Assembly: GCF_042242105.1 (NCBI RefSeq)
Contig: NC_092030.1
Coordinates: forward strand, 2,677,501-2,741,500
Direction: 5' to 3'
DNA length: 64,000 nt
Origin: Pempheris klunzingeri
Lineage: Eukaryota; Chordata; Actinopteri; Acropomatiformes; Pempheridae
Part shown: in pieces, positions 61,116 to 64,000 of the stretch
How positions within the stretch are numbered: the first letter of the stretch is position 1
How the letters are laid out: every line of letters begins with the position of its first letter
The notes under the pieces: model-generated
Database searches by the model: none
What the model was told of the DNA's origin: nothing
The model's input: only the letters and a program-made list of their open reading frames with translations
Made by a program: the position numbers and the translations under genes

Positions 61116-62979
61116 ATATAAAACTGTCAGAACCTAATCGATCTTTTGAAAACATATCAAACAACAGCAGAGTTACAGCTATTCTCAAGTGTCACAATGA
61201 CACTGCATGATTGCATCTGCGGTTTAATTCATCACGGCATTTGTATTTCAGAACACGTCATGATTAGTTGCGCAATGCATTTACAAGGTGCTATCATTTG
61301 TTGGATATGATTTGTGAAAACAAACAAGCTGGTTGTCGTGTACATGCCCCACTGATGCGGTGTAATAGATTCCTCAAATGTTCTCTTTCCTCAGGCCCTC
61401 ATTGTTAATGGAGTGCATGAGTAGAAACTGTGTTCACCACACATTTGATCAGTTTGAATCAAGATATAGTTCTCCTCTTTTTTACTTTATTTTTTTTTTA
61501 ATGTAGCCTGGAGTCCCCTTGAGGTTGAAGGTCGCTCTCTGACGGAGACTTGGCCAAGACTGCACACCTGTTACAGTTTGGTAGAAATAGAGTACGACAG
61601 ACAAGGACAGAGGCGTAGTTTGAATAGAAATAAAATGCAAATGACAGAGAGTAGAAACATCAAATAGACAAAGTAGAGACTAAGTCCTGCTTAAGTAAGG
61701 CAGCAATTGACCTAGTTAGTTTGTTGTTAACCAAAAAGAAGGACAGAAAACCTCTTTTCTTGGGCGTACTACATGCTTCAGAGTGTGCTGGAGGGTTTCC
61801 TGCAGGATATGTGCTACTACCTGGTGGCCACTTATTGGAACTGCTATATTCGGTCAGTTCTCATCATGTTTGGGTTGTTTGTCATCCTGGTTGCTCAGTT
61901 TATTTCTGTGGTACATGTTAGTGGAAAACCAGCTAACATGTTTTAATGAAATATGCTGTCAGTCACACACACATTTCTTTAACCTCGTCCAGTTTATAGA
62001 ATGAAAGAATATATTTTAGAAAATGCCTAAACTAGACAGCTTTTTTTCCCTGTAGCTGCACAAAGATAACCAAAACAATGTATTAAATATGATCACACAG
62101 TAGTGCCACATGTTGTCATAAACCAGTTAACTCTCTGTACTCAAATGTTTAGAAGAGCATAACCCAAGATATACTTGCAGTATATAATTATGTTCAAATG
62201 CATACATACTATAATGATATATTTTTACTATTTATTCCTATTTTCTGTATTGATAAGTGCTGACTGTGTCTGTAGAACCAATAGTGTCCACTAGATGGCA
62301 ATATTGTGTTCCCATCACTCAATAAAACAATAACCCAGTATTTTAAAACTATATTAAGATTATATTAATATTAAGTAATAGCTATATAATATAATTCAAA
62401 TGGATGTTTAAAGTTTATTGAAAGAGTATCGTTCTTTGGCTCTGTCCTTCATCCACATCAGGCATTCTTGCTGTATTCTGTGAATTATTGATCTGTATGT
62501 GAGGTAAAAGCTGAAAAATAAAGCGATGTGCACTCAATAAAGTCAAACAGCTGTGTTTACTGTGTCAGCCAATTATCTGCCCCACATAAAAGGATCGGTT
62601 ATGAGGTTTGTAACAGCATCATTAGGCAGAGAAAATGTAAAAGGAGTGTCATCTGACAGCTGTAACCTGCTTAAAAAGAATTAGAATAAACATGACACCT
62701 GAATAATTGTCTTTCAACACCAGAAACACATTTTGCAGCATTAAATGTTCACACAGACAAAAAAGCTAAAATGAGGCTAAATGCCTTTTTGGAGGAGGCC
62801 ACATTTTTATTTGGTATTATCTCTTATATAACTATTATTATTATTATCTTGTAATATTTATTTGTTGATGGTTAATTTGGTGGAAACGTGACCTCTGAGC
62901 CTGAGCGGAAGTGGACTGTCCCGGACAGGAAGCTGTCAGCAGTGTTTTTGTTGCTAGTGGGGACTGATATGTTGTGAAA
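58850..62979. other. Intergenic region between cldn23 and tnks
   Basis: The two genes are divergent (cldn23 minus, tnks plus). I recognise no gene in the 4 kb between them. There is a (TA)n/(TG)n tract at about 61070-61118, two telomere-like CCCTAA units at about 59047-59060, and near 62905 a GCGGAAGTG ETS-like site just upstream of tnks. Confidence 0.5.
61070..61118. repeat. (TA)n-(TG)n microsatellite
   Basis: An alternating TA run of about 35 bp followed by TG and TA units. Confidence 0.9.
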
Positions 62980-63565
62980 ATGGCGACGCCTCGTCGCTCC
63001 TCTCAGCAGCAGCAGCAGCAGCAGCAGCCCAGCTCCCTGCTGTCCTCCCCGCCCCGCGGATCCTCTCTCCCCGTCACTCCGCCCGGATCTCCGCCCGCAC
63101 CCACCGACGATGCCGCCCCGCTTCACCGCGGAGCCGCAGCAGAGAACGCGGCTGACGGCTGTGAGGTAGCCCCTGCCTCTCCCCCCGCCGCCTCCCCGGC
63201 TCTGGCCCTCACCGTCAGCGGCAGCAGCAGCAGCAGCGGCGGCGGCGGCAGCGGCTCCAGCAGCAGCGTTAGCTCCCCGACCACCACCGAGGGGAGCGGG
63301 ACCAGCCCCGGATCCACGCCCGACTCAGGCAGCGGTAACGCGGGCAGCAGCAGCAGCAGCAGCGGCAGTAGCGGAGGTGGAGGTGGAGGAGGAGGAGGAG
63401 GAGGAGGTGGTGGAGGTGGTGGAGGTGCAAACGGAGCTTTCAGGGAGGTGTTTGAAGCCTGTCGAAACGGTGATGTTTCCAGGGTGAAGAAACTGGTAGA
63501 TGCGGTGAATGTGAACGCCAAAGACATGGCTGGACGGAAATCGACACCTCTGCATTTCGCTGCAG
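62980..63565 (+). CDS. tnks: Tankyrase-1, exon 1 (partial gene)
   Basis: Tankyrase is an ankyrin-repeat poly-ADP-ribosyltransferase acting on axin, TRF1 and other partners. Only the first exon is in the window: 195 codons plus one nucleotide, from ATG 62980 to donor GCAG|GTAACA at 63565. The N-terminus MATPRRSS plus polyglutamine (8 CAG codons) parallels human MAASRRS plus His/Gln repeats. A long Ser/Gly/Pro-rich low-complexity stretch ends in 18 consecutive glycines. The exon then encodes the start of the first ankyrin block: [38 protein letters not shown], nearly identical to human TNKS. The Ser/Pro-rich N-terminus distinguishes TNKS from TNKS2. The gene continues beyond the window. The ATG sits in context AAAATGG. 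Confidence 0.93.
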
Positions 63566-64000
63566 GTAACAACAAACACCATCCTTCAAACAAACCAAAG
63601 TCAGTCAGTCAGTCAGTCAGTCAGTCAGTCAGTCAGTCAGATCAGCTGGGAGGCTGCAGACAGCAGGTGGGACTGAGCAGACAGGAGCTCACACACATTG
63701 GTTGTAGCAGCAGCAGTTTTCAGGGTGATATTTGCATGAATTATCAGCAGAAATGCACCAGAGACCCTCTAAAGGACCATTTACCTGTGGTCAGAGTCTT
63801 TGTATGCAAATACCTGTTAATTAACCAATAATTCTCTTATTAAAACAGAGGATAACACCACTGAGAGGCCCAGGACAGATCTGAGATCATTAGAAGAAGC
63901 ACAGCAGAAGTCCAGCATGATGTTCACTCAGTGTGTATGACTAACTGTTGTAGTGAGCTGTGGGTTTTTTATTATTATTTTTCAGAATATTCAGTTTGCA
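63566..64000 (+). other. tnks: tnks intron 1 (start) with (GTCA)n repeat
   Basis: Intron sequence after the tnks exon 1 donor. A tetranucleotide GTCA repeat of about 10 units lies at 63600-63640. No further exon is visible before the window ends. Confidence 0.75.

Noticed and set aside
63123-63593. Minus-strand Pro/Leu-rich frame of 156 codons
   Set aside because: Antisense of the Gly/Ser repeats of tnks exon 1.

Overview
This is a vertebrate nuclear window, almost certainly from a teleost (spiny-rayed) fish. Genes are split by short GT-AG introns, poly(A) signals close long 3' UTRs, (TG)n/(CT)n microsatellites are abundant, and several interspersed repeats are of kinds I know from fish genomes. 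No bacterial or viral genes were seen. I recognise six protein-coding loci.

Layout: (1) The 3' end of ankyrin-1 (ank1, + strand): coding exons at 4979-6930, then a long 3' UTR probably reaching about 11.5 kb. (2) eif4ebp1 (+), a complete three-exon gene at 12396-14371 encoding a 119-residue 4E-BP. (3) A repeat-rich island at 14.8-20.9 kb. It holds two widely separated pieces resembling one common teleost repeat, tRNA-derived SINE-like elements, a 5'-truncated LINE whose reverse transcriptase lacks its catalytic Asp pair, and a candidate small spliced transcription unit with duplicated exons (15.85-17.43 kb). (4) A nodal-family TGF-beta ligand (- strand, three exons, 411 residues). (5) A very large LDL-receptor-family gene, 25231-48541 (+). 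I reconstructed 47 exons giving one open frame of 2,960 residues: signal peptide, 31 LDLa modules, EGF modules, four YWTD-type propeller regions, one membrane segment and a short tail. It most resembles the fish vitellogenin-binding receptor Lrp13. (6) An orphan EGF-plus-membrane-segment cassette at 51843-52801. (7) claudin-23 (-), 57819-58646. (8) Exon 1 of tankyrase-1 (tnks, +) from 62980.

The neighbourhoods make sense from human gene order as I recall it. ANK1 and EIF4EBP1 lie together on human 8p11, and CLDN23 and TNKS on 8p23. Human NODAL sits beside EIF4EBP2 on chromosome 10, not far from ANK3, so this ank1-eif4ebp1-nodal block looks like the paralogous (ohnologous) version of that block.

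The most interesting material is in the receptor gene. A two-exon, three-LDLa cassette is repeated five times, and the youngest copies have almost identical introns, so the ligand-binding cluster has grown recently. About 3.3 kb beyond the gene's own stop codon lies a second EGF/transmembrane exon with the same splice phases as the gene's own anchor exon. It could be an alternative membrane anchor or the remnant of a tandem paralogue.

Exon boundaries were set by reading splice sites and checking phase by hand. Family names come from recognition, not from a database search.
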